Source: Ziziphus jujuba
Taxonomy: Eukaryota; Streptophyta; Magnoliopsida; Rosales; Rhamnaceae
Direction: 5' to 3'
Length of the DNA stretch: 64,000 bases
NCBI RefSeq assembly: GCF_031755915.1
Contig: NC_083387.1
Coordinates: 14,653,001 to 14,717,000 of the forward strand
Shown piece after piece: positions 53,189-63,126 of this stretch. Under the pieces are notes generated by a model. That model made no database searches, was not told the DNA's origin, and saw only the letters and a program-made list of their open reading frames with translations. Each line of letters begins with the position of its first letter. The stretch's first letter is position 1. The position numbers and the translations under genes were made by a program.

Positions 53189-56100
53189 CTTAAATATCTT
53201 GCTTCTATTTCATCTAATTCGATTTACTTTCCATAAACAATTATATATATATATTGCTTGTTATACATTTATCGGTGTAGGTAAACTTTGATTCTTTGTC
53301 ATTGAATTTCCTCATAGTTTGAATATTTTCTGTTTCTTTTTCTTATATGCATACATAAATATACATATATATATATATATTATAAATATATATATATATA
53401 TATATTAGTGTGATTTGGCATCAACTAGTGTAGTAAATATATTACCTCAATGGTTTTCTTGTTGGTTTCAGATTTAGATATTAATTGATTTTCTTTGACA
53501 AAATTATATATATAAATTTTGATTATTGAATCTTTACTTTTGCTTAATATACTTTGGATACTTTATTTTGTGCAAAATTTTTGAAGTATACTTTTTAAAG
53601 TAAGTTGGTCTATAACTTTTGTTAATAGACAAAGGACGAATACAAGCCAAAATCTTATCACTGCTCATGTGAATCATGGAGAGAAGCCTGAAAAGTTCAA
53701 TGGTGCAGATTTTAAAAGACGGCAACAAAAAATGCTCTTTTATCTCACAACCCTAAATTTGGCAAAAATTTTGAATGAGAAGGTTCCCATCCTTAATGAG
53801 AATGAAACAGATAGGACCACTGTAGTAGCCGTGGATGCATGGAAACATGGAGATTTTCTATGCAAGAACTACTTCCTCAATCATTTGGACAACACACTTT
53901 ATAATGTGTATAGTCCATGAAAACTTCCAAAAAACTTTGGAAATGCTTGGATAAGAAGTATAAAATTGAGGATGCTAGCATGAAGAAATTTATGGTTGGA
54001 AGGTTTCCAGATTTCCAAATGGTGGATTCTAAAACTATTATGAAGCAAGTACAAGAACTCTAATTGATTCATCATGAAATACATGCTAAAAAGATGACTT
54101 TGAAGGAATCTTTTCAAGTTGCTGCTATTATAGAAAAGTTGCCACCTTTTTGGAAAGATTTCAAGAACTATTTTAAGCATAAACGTAAATGAATGAGTCT
54201 TGAAGGTCTAATTGTTCATCTTAGAATTGAAGAATACAATCGAAGCTCTAAAAAGAAGATTAAAAATCATTACCTGGAAGTCAAAGTCAATGTGATTGAG
54301 AATGGACAGAAAAATGGGAAAAAGAAAAAGTATTCTAGGCAAAATAATGGCCAAGGAAATGCAAAGAAATTGAAAAGAAAATGCTTTGTGTGCAACAAGC
54401 AAGGTCATCGTGCAAATGAATGTAGAAATCAGAAAGCACAAAGTAACAACAAGAAGGATAAATCTCAAGCACACATGACAAAGGAAGATAACTTAAAAAT
54501 TAACATAGAAGAAATAAACTTTACTGTTATGATTTCTGAAGTGAATTTGGTTTGTAATAACAAAGAATGGTGGATAGAAATAGGTACTACTAGACACATA
54601 TGTTCCAATAGGAACATGTTTACTACTTATCATGGTGTGGAAATAGGAGAACGTCTTTATATAGGAAATTCCTCAACATTTAAGGTTGAAGGCCAAGGAA
54701 AAATAGTTTTGAAGATAACATTCGGCAAGGAACTTACTCTCAACAATGTTCATGTACATGAAATAAGAAAGAATCTAATTTTTGGGTCTTTACTTAGCAA
54801 AAATGGATTTAAGTTAGTCTTTGTGGCTGAAAAATTTGTACTCATTAAACACGGGATGTATGTGGGAAATGGTTATTTGACCGATGATCTATTTAAAATG
54901 AATTTAATGCCCATTGTACCTCATATTAATAATAATAAAGTTAACTCTTGTACTTATATTGTGGAATCATTTAATTTATGGCTTGGTAGGGTAGGACATG
55001 TAAATTATGATGCACTATGCAAACTAATGAACATGGACTTATTACCTAAATTTGAGATTCACTCTAATCATAAATGTGAAACATGCATAGAAGCCAAATT
55101 AACTAGAACCCCATTTCAAAATGTACAAAGGAGTACAGAACCTCTAGAATTAATCCAGACTAATACATGTGATTTAAAATATATACAAACTAGAGGTGGA
55201 AAAACAGTATTTTATTATTTTTATAGATGATTGTACAAGATATTGTTATGTTTATTTATTGTGAAGCGAAAATTACGCAACTGAAATGTTTAAACATTAT
55301 AAAAATGACGTAGAAAACCAACTGAGGGAGAAAATAAAAACTTTGAGGAGTGATAGAGAGGTGAGTATAAATCACCTTTTGAGGAATTCTATTTAGAACA
55401 TGGTATTATACACCAAACAACCTCTCCTTATTCACCATAACAAAATGGTGTAGCTGAATGGAAAAATTGCACTTTAAAAGAAATGATGAATTCCTTATTG
55501 CTTATGTCTGGTTTACTACAAAATTTGTGGGGAGAAACTTTATTGACTTCTAATCAAATTCTAAATAAGCTACCTCATAGAAAGTTAGATAAAACATCAT
55601 ATGAGTTATGGAAATGTCAAAAACCTGCATATAAATACATGAAAATGTGGGGATGTCTTGCTAAAATTGTAGTACTTTTTTTCGAAAAGGTCAAAATAGG
55701 ACCTAAAACTATTGATTGTATTTTCATTGGATATGCACAAAATAGTAGTACATATCGGTTTTTATGTATAAATATGACATTCTTGACATACATGTCAACA
55801 CCATTATAAAATCGAGAACTGTATCTTTTTCTTTGAAGATATTTTTCCTTACAAAATAGGAAAAATCGATAGCTCACTAAAAATGTCTCATAAGGATATG
55901 ATTACTAGTAATCAAACTTAAAGAGACACAAATGAAGGAAAAGAGGATGAACCAAGACATAGTAAGAGAACTAAAACATTTAAGTCATTTGGTCTTGATT
56001 TTATGACTTATTTGTTAGAAAATGAACCTCAAACCTTCAAAGAAGCAATGTCAACTCCTGAAGCTCCATTTTGGAAGGTAGCAATTGAATTGATAATGAA

Positions 56101-59100
56101 ATTGATTCCATAATGCAAAATCATACATGGGAGTTGGTAGATTTTCCACCTGGTACTAAACTGTTGGATTATGAATGGATTTTTAAAAGGAAAGTAAAAC
56201 CACATGGTACCATTGAGAAATACAAAGCTAGGTTGGTGGCTAAAGGTCATAAGCAAAAGAAAAGCTTGAACTATTTTGATACTTATTCACCAATAACTAA
56301 AATTACATCAATTCAAATTTTGATTGCAATAGCAGCTTTGTATAATCTTGAAATATATCAAATGGAGATATAAAAGAAGAGATCTATATGGAACAACCAG
56401 AGGGGTTTATAGTTCTAGGACAAGAAAAGAAAATGTGCAAACTAGTTAAGTCATTGTATGGATTAAAACAAGCACCAAAACAATGGCATGAGAAATTTGA
56501 TAATGTAATGATGACAAATGGCTTCAAAATTAATGAGTGTGATAAATGTGTATATTATAAAAGCACTCAAAAGGGGTAGGTCATGATTTGCTTATACATA
56601 GATAACATGCTAATAATGGGTAGCAATATGGAAATTATTAAAGCTACTAAAAAGATGTTGACTAATAAGTTTGATATGAAAGATCTAAGTGAAGCTGATG
56701 TGATTTTAGGCATTAAAATTACTAAGACATCAGATGGAATAGTTCTGTCATAATCTCATTAATGAGAAATTTGATAAGTATGATGGAGGTCTAGCAAAGA
56801 CTCCTATTGACATAACTTTACACCTAGCTAAAAATCATGGTCAAATTGTTTATCAATTGAGATACTCCAAGATTATAGGAAGCCTAATGTATATCTCAAA
56901 TTGTACATGACTATAGCATATGCTGTTGATAAGTTAAGTAGATTTACTAGTAACCCAAATAAAAATCATTGGAAAGCGTTAATTAGAGTTCTGAAATACT
57001 TAAGATATACAATGACATATGTGTTACACTATACAAGATATCCTAATGTGTTAGAAGGTTATTGTGATGTTAATTGGATATTAGACATAAAAGATTCAAA
57101 GTCTACAAGTGGATATGTGTTTACACTTGGAGGTGCTGCTGTATCATTGAAGTCTTCAAAACAAACTTGTATTGCAATATCAATTATGTAATCTGAGTTT
57201 ATAGCTTTAGATAAAGCTGGAGAAGAAGCTAAATGGCTTAGAAATTTTTTAAAAGATATTCCAAATTGGTCAAAGCTTGTGCCTGCTATATGTATTCACT
57301 ATGATAGTCAATCAACAATTGGTAGGGCACAAAATAATATGTATAATGGTAAATCTCGACATATACATCCAAGATATAATACCGTTTGACAACTTCTCTT
57401 TAATGGAATCATAAATTATTGAATATGTAAAATCAAAAGACAACCTAGCGGATCCTTTTACTAAAAGTTTGTCTAGAGAGCAAGTTTATAAGTCATTGAG
57501 GGGAATGGGACTAAAGCCTAAATCTAATGAATCATCATAAATGGAAACCCAACCTGGCTGAATGGAGATCCGAGGGTCTAGGTTCAATGAGACAACATAA
57601 GTATGTATGATTCATATGTAATATTGTGAAGTATTAAAGAAGAAAATACTTCTTCCAATTTCTAAAGTGAAACAGTATTGCCTACAGTGTGTTATTAGGA
57701 TAAACTCTGCTTTTAATGATGTCTATATCTTGGAAATCCAAGTGAAATATGGCAGGATATTTCTTATAGATAGTCATTTATATAAGTGTAGAAGTGGAGC
57801 CGCTTCTATGAGAAGTATAAAAGGCATAATTCTCTACACCACTAGTGAAAACTATGTTTTCAAGGCCAAAATGAACACAACAATGAGAACAAATTTTATA
57901 CAGAACATAAATTGTGTATTGGTTATTGTCTTAGTTTACATTAAAAGTTGACAATTCAAAGCATTATGCATATTGATCGACTAGTAAGCTCGATAACTAT
58001 TCACTATGGAAGATTCAAAGCCGAAAGCTATCTATCCTTATGCAATTCCTTTTCCTTAAACTCTCTCCAGTGTCTGCATAGTCATCTTGCATTAATTTCT
58101 ATTCATGTGGGTGTCATAGGAATTTTGTGAATAGAAATTATAAATATTATTTATTTATTTAGTTGCCATAATACTTAAAATGCTAGAATTTTATTTTAAA
58201 AATAAATGAATAAATAAATAAAATAATAAGAAAAACCATGTTTGTGTGACTTCAGAGTGAAAATGTGTCTTTTATGGGAAACGAAACAACTTTTAACGCT
58301 TTGTATATTCTGAAGCATTGAGTTTTTTTATATAGGTGCAATCTTTCGTATAATAATAATTATTTTCTACGACTGAAATAGAAGAACAAATATAAAAATT
58401 TATTATTTTATTTCATCATTCATTCATATAAAACAAAGAAAGAAACACAAAAATTATTCATTGTTTTTGGGAATTTGAAATGCTACTATTCTCATAAAGT
58501 AGTCATTATATCCTGAGAGACATTCGCCATCTATTAGACTGTTGAGTACTAGTGTGGGATGAAAATTGTTTAAAGGCTAAAAAATCAAATTCTTGCCTCG
58601 ACTAATGGGTTTTTCTATCATCTTCTTCTTATATGTGTATCTAGTGTTTATGTATTTAGCAGTAAAAAACTCATATTTAGTATAACACATGCAACTGATA
58701 AGCTTAAGCTATGGTAAATGATGTGAACTGTTCTTTTAACGCTCTAGGCCTCAGTTATTAAAGTAATTTCACTTTTCTGGTCAAAGGGATAAAATCAGAA
58801 AAATGCAATTACACAGCGTGACAAAAACCGTTAATCTCGTCACAATAACGCCACCAATTTGGAGATACTTGGGGAAGACTATTTTCGGTTGACATAACTA
58901 ATTAGTAATTATCCATCTTCTTAGCCAAAAAAATAAAAAAATAAAAAAATAAAAAGGGAAAAAGTTAATGTTTCACTTTGGAGACAATATGAGAACTGAT
59001 GTAGTAAAAAGAGCAAAGAAAAGAAAATTACCATGAGATACTTTTTGAACTATAAGGGGAACAATCTTGCCAGAATACGAATCTCCACCAATATAGAGTG

Positions 59101-60721
59101 AATTTTTCATAAACTTGGGATGAGCCATAAGCCACTAAACATATAATTTCGGAAAGGTTTATTAAGCTTTATTATGTGCATTGTAATTCAAATAATTTCC
59201 AACCACTTCTAGAGACTAACCTTTTGGAGAAACTCGTAGGCTTGTGATGCATATAAGATATCATTGCTCTGATAGCCTTGGGAACTTTTAGAGTAAGAGA
59301 ATCCTGTGCCAACTGGTGCATCTATGAATATTATGTTTGCTACCTGATAAAACAATTTATTTATCAGTTTTTTAGATTTTACTTGGCTGAAACATTTTAA
59401 TTATTAAATATATAAATAAATGCTTTACAATAAACTAGAAAGCAAATGCACAGTTAAATCTCGCACCTTTGTCCACGAATAAGGATTCAGTTCCAGCGTT
59501 ATTGAATTCTCTGTTGAATTCGCATAATTGAAAAATAGTGGGCCTATATATTAACATATAGTAATTTCAGAACTATTATGCTTCAAAAAAAATAAAATAA
59601 AATAATTGTTTATTTCAATAGAAAATTTATTGGTTATTAAAAGGAAAAAGAAAATAGTAAATTTTCTAAACAATTCATTACCCGAATTCTTTTATAGGTT
59701 AAAGCAGTTCTGGCTAACAACAATATCTCACATTTTCCTGTAAGATTAAGGCCATGTTCGCCATAGATTCTAAGGTATTGCTGCATATGGCTTAATGCTC
59801 AATTAAAAACCAAAATGATCAATAGAGTGTAGCTTCTCATGAAGCTCTTTCGAAGAAGCAAAAACAAATATGATCCCAAACAGCACTTAATTCTTCAAAA
59901 TTTTCCAAACTTTCCCACATAAATATTTGAAGTGAAAATCAAATTCACTTTCGTAGATCAAACTAAGAATTCTTTTAGATTCTTAATAATTATTTCTGAA
60001 ACAAGTCGAGCATAGATGTTCACACTAAATTTATGATAAATTATTATCTTTAAAAAATAGTTGGAAATTGTGTTCAAAAAATACCAATTTCATAAACGAG
60101 TCCCGAAAACGAAGAACAACATGGGCCACCAGTGAGCCAAAGCAAGAGAGGATCATTTTCTGGACTCCTTTCGGACTCTATGAAGTAATAATAGAGCTGG
60201 AAATCATCCAAATCGCCCACCCCAACGTACCTTGCATAGAAAATTAATCCAGCAGTCAGTCATTCTAGTCCTACTTTCTCTTAACATATAAACTGATTAA
60301 TTAAAAACCCCATTATATATCATAAGTTGAAATTTATGGTCTAGTTAGACAAATTTACATCTTTTCATAAATGGTCCAATGACAAAGTTCAATTTTGAGA
60401 AACCCTGCAGGTCAAACCTGTTGCTAAAATCTCTCTACTCAATTGATCCAAAAAAAAGAAAAAATTGACAATAATTATTATTTTCCAAATAGAGAATCCG
60501 AGTTTAAATCCCCTCGCAAGACAGAAAAAAGAAAATAATAACAATAAATAAGTAGGGATGAGTGCTAACCCAGTTTCAAGATTGAAAGGAAGGTCACCAG
60601 AAAAGCCCGGTAGCTTCTTTATGATTGATTGGGAAGAAGCTGTGTGGGAAAGCAGCAGAAATAGAAACCAGCGTGAGACTTTCTGCAGACTCAGACAGTT
60701 GATGTTGGAACTTCTCCTCAT
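35904..60721 (-). CDS. Serine carboxypeptidase-like protein, clade IA (acyltransferase-like), 14 exons, 465 aa
   Basis: Exons (high to low): 60721-60570, 60230-60085, 59543-59467, 59343-59221, 59134-59032, 39454-39417, 39303-39202, 38670-38584, 38194-38072, 37684-37613, 37516-37398, 37044-36928, 36159-36105, 35987-35904. All introns start GT and end AG, and all phases agree; the total is 1398 nt with the stop. The start gives a hydrophobic signal peptide (residues 1 to about 31), so secretory or vacuolar targeting is expected. Family landmarks: [15 protein letters not shown] near the N-terminus, [10 protein letters not shown] (82-91), GGDSYSG with nucleophile Ser185, SGDHDM with Asp385, GGAHTAPE with His442. 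WLTGG and GDSYSG are typical of SCPL clade IA, which includes acyltransferases using glucose esters; hydrolytic relatives usually carry WNGG and GESYAG. The acceptor substrate cannot be read from sequence. Odd points: Cys88 replaces the usual Gly of GGPGCSS, and intron 5 is about 19.6 kb. Length is normal for the family (about 450-480). Confidence 0.93.
36417..36523. repeat. A-rich (A5-6 C)n low-complexity tract in SCPL intron 12
   Basis: Runs of AAAAAAC and AAAAC units between exons 12 and 13. The Lys-rich and Phe-rich frames over it are repeat artefacts. Confidence 0.85.
38540..38567. repeat. (TG)n microsatellite in SCPL intron 8
   Basis: About 14 TG units after a short TA tract, 17 bases below the end of exon 8 (38584). 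Confidence 0.85.
40363..40690. repeat. Tandem duplication of about 165 bp in an AAT-rich block
   Basis: 40363-40527 and 40528-40690 both begin GAATATGGTTAGT and share GCAGTTGACACTAATGATG and ACAATTTGCAAGTAATAATA. Predicted frames here are runs of Asn or Leu from the repeats and are not genes. Confidence 0.7.
41950..41997. repeat. (AT)n microsatellite
   Basis: About 24 uninterrupted AT dinucleotides within the intron 5 solo LTR. Similar shorter tracts occur at 41071-41094 and 41349-41384. Confidence 0.9.
42101..42262. mobile_element. Foldback MITE with near-perfect 45-bp inner arms
   Basis: Arms about 42138-42183 and 42195-42239 pair almost perfectly (AAAAGCCGATACTTTTTGGA against its complement near 42222-42239; GCTTGGCTGTG against CACAGCAAAGC), with a loop around TGTGCACACATT. 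Outer arms include GGTGGTCCAC and GTGGACAGCACC in reverse. It sits next to TA-rich DNA. Confidence 0.65.
43167..45188. other. Native intron 5 sequence between the solo LTR and the copia element
   Basis: About 2 kb with no convincing reading frame or known repeat. It contains one TA tract near 43537-43552. It may be an older, unrecognised insertion. Confidence 0.4.
45194..45732 (+). repeat. 5' LTR of the Ty1/copia element
   Basis: It begins TGTGGGAATTTTGTG and ends TAGTATAACA. It pairs with 58112-58687 and lacks about 40 bases present in that copy, mostly in two small blocks (AATAAATGAAT-type near 58200 and TATATAGGTG near 58330). Confidence 0.8.
45865..45951. repeat. Tandem duplication of about 43 bp in the copia leader
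   Basis: TTTGATTAAATTGTATGTG, then ATTCATTGTTGCAGTTTTAC, occurs twice in a row with one base difference. Confidence 0.65.
46180..47317 (+). repeat. 5' LTR of Ty3/gypsy copy 2
   Basis: It begins TGATGTGATTCCGCCCG and ends TTCGTATCA. It contains an open frame over its first 420 bases that duplicates the pol tail encoded in the 3' LTR; in this LTR that frame has no gene upstream and is not an independent gene. Confidence 0.92.
47320..47331 (+). other. Primer binding site for initiator Met-tRNA
   Basis: TGGTATCAGAGC begins two bases after the 5' LTR and is a perfect 12-base match to the plant initiator-Met-tRNA 3' end complement used by many plant LTR elements. Confidence 0.92.
48469..50457 (+). 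pseudogene. Ty3/gypsy gag-protease frame with one in-frame stop
   Basis: The start at 48469 (MEDSRIRRG) follows a leader of about 1.1 kb; an in-frame ATG at 48451 is also possible. Gag has an Arg/Gly-rich stretch ([15 protein letters not shown]), then a retrotransposon gag domain ([16 protein letters not shown] to [13 protein letters not shown]). The only break is TAA at 49300-49302, where copy 1 reads Gln, so a single C-to-T change is likely. The frame continues with zinc knuckle [17 protein letters not shown] and an aspartic protease with [13 protein letters not shown] (active-site DSG intact) and HILLGRPW. It ends with TAA at 50455; the following pol remnant is in another frame. Confidence 0.88.
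50470..51663 (+). pseudogene. Scrambled pol remnant of Ty3/gypsy copy 2
   Basis: This holds the linker before RT ([12 protein letters not shown]), then [12 protein letters not shown] where RT should begin, then a second degenerate copy of the linker ([12 protein letters not shown] near 50874). Next is a piece resembling integrase ([19 protein letters not shown], about 50974-51030), an RT piece out of order ([10 protein letters not shown] to FVVIVFDL, about 51037-51118) and the integrase C-terminal piece ([18 protein letters not shown]). The frame runs 306 bases into the 3' LTR, giving [10 protein letters not shown], the usual tail of plant gypsy polyproteins. Catalytic RT, RNase H and integrase cores are absent. 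Confidence 0.8.
51344..51356 (+). other. Polypurine tract of Ty3/gypsy copy 2
   Basis: AAGAGGAGGGGAA directly precedes the 3' LTR, as expected for plus-strand priming. It also lies inside the pol reading frame. Confidence 0.88.
51357..52492 (+). repeat. 3' LTR of Ty3/gypsy copy 2
   Basis: Nearly identical to 46180-47317 (about 98.9% by eye). It begins TGATGTGATTCC after the polypurine tract and ends TTCGTATCA. Confidence 0.92.
53616..57540 (+). pseudogene. Ty1/copia gag-pol remnant
   Basis: Gag opens with [16 protein letters not shown] near 53669, then the UBN2-type body in several frames. The CCHC knuckle [14 protein letters not shown] is intact (about 54382-54423). The protease site reads IEIGTTRH near 54570, where the catalytic Asp-Thr/Ser-Gly is lost. 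The integrase zinc region includes [13 protein letters not shown] near 55069. RT spans about 56113-56760: [12 protein letters not shown] is present, but a deletion removes the segment holding the first catalytic Asp, and the YVDD-type motif reads YIDN. RNase H follows (about 56901-57520). Many stops; not functional. Confidence 0.85.
58112..58687 (+). repeat. 3' LTR of the Ty1/copia element
   Basis: It begins TGTCATAGGAATTTTG and ends TAGTATAACA, directly followed by the CATGC duplication. The purine tract expected before it is poor (ATGTGGG). Confidence 0.8.
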
Positions 60722-60835
60722 GATTTTGCTTTTCTTTTCTTCGTCAAGATCAACTCTCTACATCCATCCACAAAAATAAAAACAAAAACAAAAGACCAAG
60801 TCTATTTAATATTTGTAAGCATTTAATAAAGCCTC

Positions 60836-60849
60836 GCTATATTATAAAG
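60836..60849 (-). promoter_or_regulatory. Possible TATA box of the SCPL gene
   Basis: On the minus strand the sequence reads CTTTATAATATAGC, about 115-128 bases before the ATG at 60721, a usual spacing for a plant TATA box plus a leader. Motifs on the plus strand near 61008 and 61051 (AAAGTCAA type) contain W-box-like cores in reverse. Position and composition are the only evidence. Confidence 0.3.
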
Positions 60850-61349
60850 ATTTGTTGAACCGTGGGGAGGCAAAATGTAGCTTTTTGTTTTATTTAATTT
60901 CTTTTTCAAACAAATAAATGGGCTGCATTTATACTTTGAATTTATTGGTTGCGATTTGTATATTATCTTTCTTCCGTCAAAACTAACAACTCAGAAAACT
61001 AATAAAGTCAAGACTAGAAAAAGTAGGTGGCACAAAAATCCAAAAAAACAAAAAGTCAACTAAACTATATTTATTAAATGCATTACAATATGATTGTACA
61101 CAAGAATTTTTCGCATTGTGTGGTTTTGGGATAACATTACACTAATTTTCTAATTTGAAGGGAATTGGTCATGATTCTAACTCACTATCTCAGAAATATG
61201 ATAGTAACAACCCAACTAATAATGGTGTGACACAGTGATTTATTTTGAAAAAAATACCTTTTGTGTCTTAAATGTCCAGCAGAAAACACAATCCAATTAT
61301 AAGTATAATAGATTGGTGCATAAAGTTAATAACATATAAGTAGCAGATA

Positions 61350-61440
61350 AGGTAAATAACATATGAGCATATGCATGTACATTATGGGAAATGAAAATAA
61401 CATATATATGAGCATATGCATGTACATTATGGGAAATGTA
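61350..61440. repeat. Tandem duplication upstream of the SCPL gene
   Basis: ATGAGCATATGCATGTACAT followed by TATGGGAAATG occurs twice (near 61360 and 61409), about 650 bases upstream of the start codon. Confidence 0.65.
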
Positions 61441-62309
61441 CTTATGTATATCTTAACTTACAAAACATGGTAAAAGGATAATGTTGCCCCCCATGTGTTG
61501 AAGATAGTAACTTTTTTTTTTTTTTTTAAATCAATAAAGCCTTCTTTGTAAATTCCAAACAACAGAAAATGTCATTTGTTTATAAAATTTGTCGCTTTCA
61601 ACTGTTGACATAACGAGTATGATAAAAAATGTGAACAGCCCAGAAGTGACTTGCTTAAAGAAATAAATTTTTTTAGATTAAAATGTTCAAGAAAGATAGT
61701 TGACAAGAATAAAAACCGCCCCCAATTGTTTTAAGCAAAAATACCCTATGAACATTGAACGATATAGAGTATAAAATATATCCCTTGATTTTGAAAGTAT
61801 TGTTGGATTTGCTCCTCAGCTTTCCAGTGGAGTTGACAAAATGTTAGGGGATATCTTTTAAATGAGACTGATCATGGTTCTTAATACGACAAGAACTTGG
61901 ATCTCTTCTTTAGCCTAGGTTTGGATTCCCTCTAGATTTATTTTGTTTGAGTGCTGAGATAGGATGCCATAGACCATGTAAAGTTGTACAAATGTACTTG
62001 GTCATAAATACAACAATAGCACAACAAACAAATTATAATAATCCAACAAAAGAAATGAAAGAGAATCCAAAATTGGTAGGACTAAGGGAGCAAGTTTCAT
62101 AACATAAATAAGTATTCAGACTAAAACTCAAAAAAATAACATTCATGTAACTTTATCCAATAGAAAAAACTTCCAAAAGAATATGTTTCAAGAAACTATT
62201 TCAGGCATGAAAGCTATTGGCATGCTTAAATAAGACTCATTTAGAATGAGTTTGAACATTTAAATAAGACTCATCCTTAATAAACTATTCTATTCTATTA
62301 TATTATAGT

Positions 62310-63126
62310 TTTCTTTTTTCTTTTCTTCCCCCCCCCCCCCCCCCAATTCTTTCTCCTCCCTCTATCTCTCTATTGACCAGCCATTTGGCCGTGTTCCAGT
62401 CACGGGGCAGTGACACCAATTGGTTGGCGTGAAAGCCCATAGACAGTGACGCTGATGGCCGAGTTTCAGGCCGTTTGGCCAACGGACATGTCGGAATCGG
62501 CTGTCCAAAACTAGCAGCCGATCACCTCCCATTTGCTGGTTTTTGACCTTGAATTTGGCCCTCCCCCTAGCTTTTGATCCTCTGACCTCAAAAATGGCCT
62601 CCATTTGTCCAAGTTCCAAACCTTTTGGGAGATACAATGGAGGGTAGTTTGGTCAAAACTTTCCATCTATTTTTCGGCACCGCCGATCTAGTTGAGCACA
62701 ACGGAGGTTAGTAACGTGTTCCTCATTTCTTTAACTTTCCATTGGTACCTTACTTGCAAATTATAGTGGTGTATTTGAAAAGTTGCCATTTTTGAATAAA
62801 TTATTATATTAAATGTGAAAAATTGAAAATTTGAATTAGATTGTATATATATACATGTTTATGTGCATATATGTATGTGTATGTTTGTACGTACATACAT
62901 TTTGTATATATATATATGTATAAGTGTGTGTGGATATGTGTTAGATTGATATAGTATATATATATGTTTTGTGAATATATGAATATGTGTATACATTTAT
63001 ATATCTGTTGAAAGAATGTGTATATGTATATGAATATATGTGTGTGAATATATATATATATATATTCATGAATATATATATATATATATATTCATGAATA
63101 TATAAGTATTATATACATATATACAT
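62310..63126 (+). repeat. Interior fragment of a large TGTAAC-family LTR
   Basis: A run of 18 C (62327-62344), then the GC-richer block typical of this LTR family (accaattggttgg, ttggccaa) and AT-rich sequence ending in TA tracts (63045-63100). It parallels 16200-16700 in the uninterrupted LTR. It lacks the LTR start and is overrun at 63127 by another copy. Confidence 0.45.

Larger units (their letters stand above)
45194..58687 (+). mobile_element. Ty1/copia element in SCPL intron 5, interrupted by a Ty3/gypsy element
   Basis: The 5' LTR is 45194-45732 and the 3' LTR 58112-58687. Target duplication CATGC is perfect at 45189-45193 and 58688-58692. Without the gypsy insertion it is about 7.2 kb. 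Order is gag, protease, integrase, RT, RNase H, typical of Ty1/copia. It runs antisense to the host gene. The leader (45733-46179 and 52493-53615) is long and full of TA and CA microsatellites. The LTRs differ by roughly 10% with several indels, so the insertion is old. Confidence 0.85.
39455..59031 (-). other. Intron 5 of the SCPL gene, 19,577 bp, packed with nested transposons
   Basis: The donor is GTAATT just below 59032 and the acceptor is TTGTAG just above 39454; both junctions join codon 201 (Gly) in frame. Without the insertions (39827-43161 and 45194-58687, each with one target duplication) the intron would be about 2.7 kb. The remaining native sequence at 39455-39826, 43167-45193 and 58693-59031 shows no coding signal. 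It has short degenerate stretches resembling 'ttgaattaccacttcttt' near 39550 and 43190, also seen in intron 7 near 38880 and 39040, so these are probably another dispersed repeat. Confidence 0.85.
60722..62309. other. Upstream region of the SCPL gene
   Basis: AT-rich, no other gene. Contains the TATA-like box, the tandem duplication near 61350-61440 and a poly-T run at about 61511-61527. Confidence 0.5.

Noticed and set aside
62362..62637. A 91-codon minus frame in a GC-richer block
   Set aside because: The block is part of the large-LTR family and similar text in other copies is not open.
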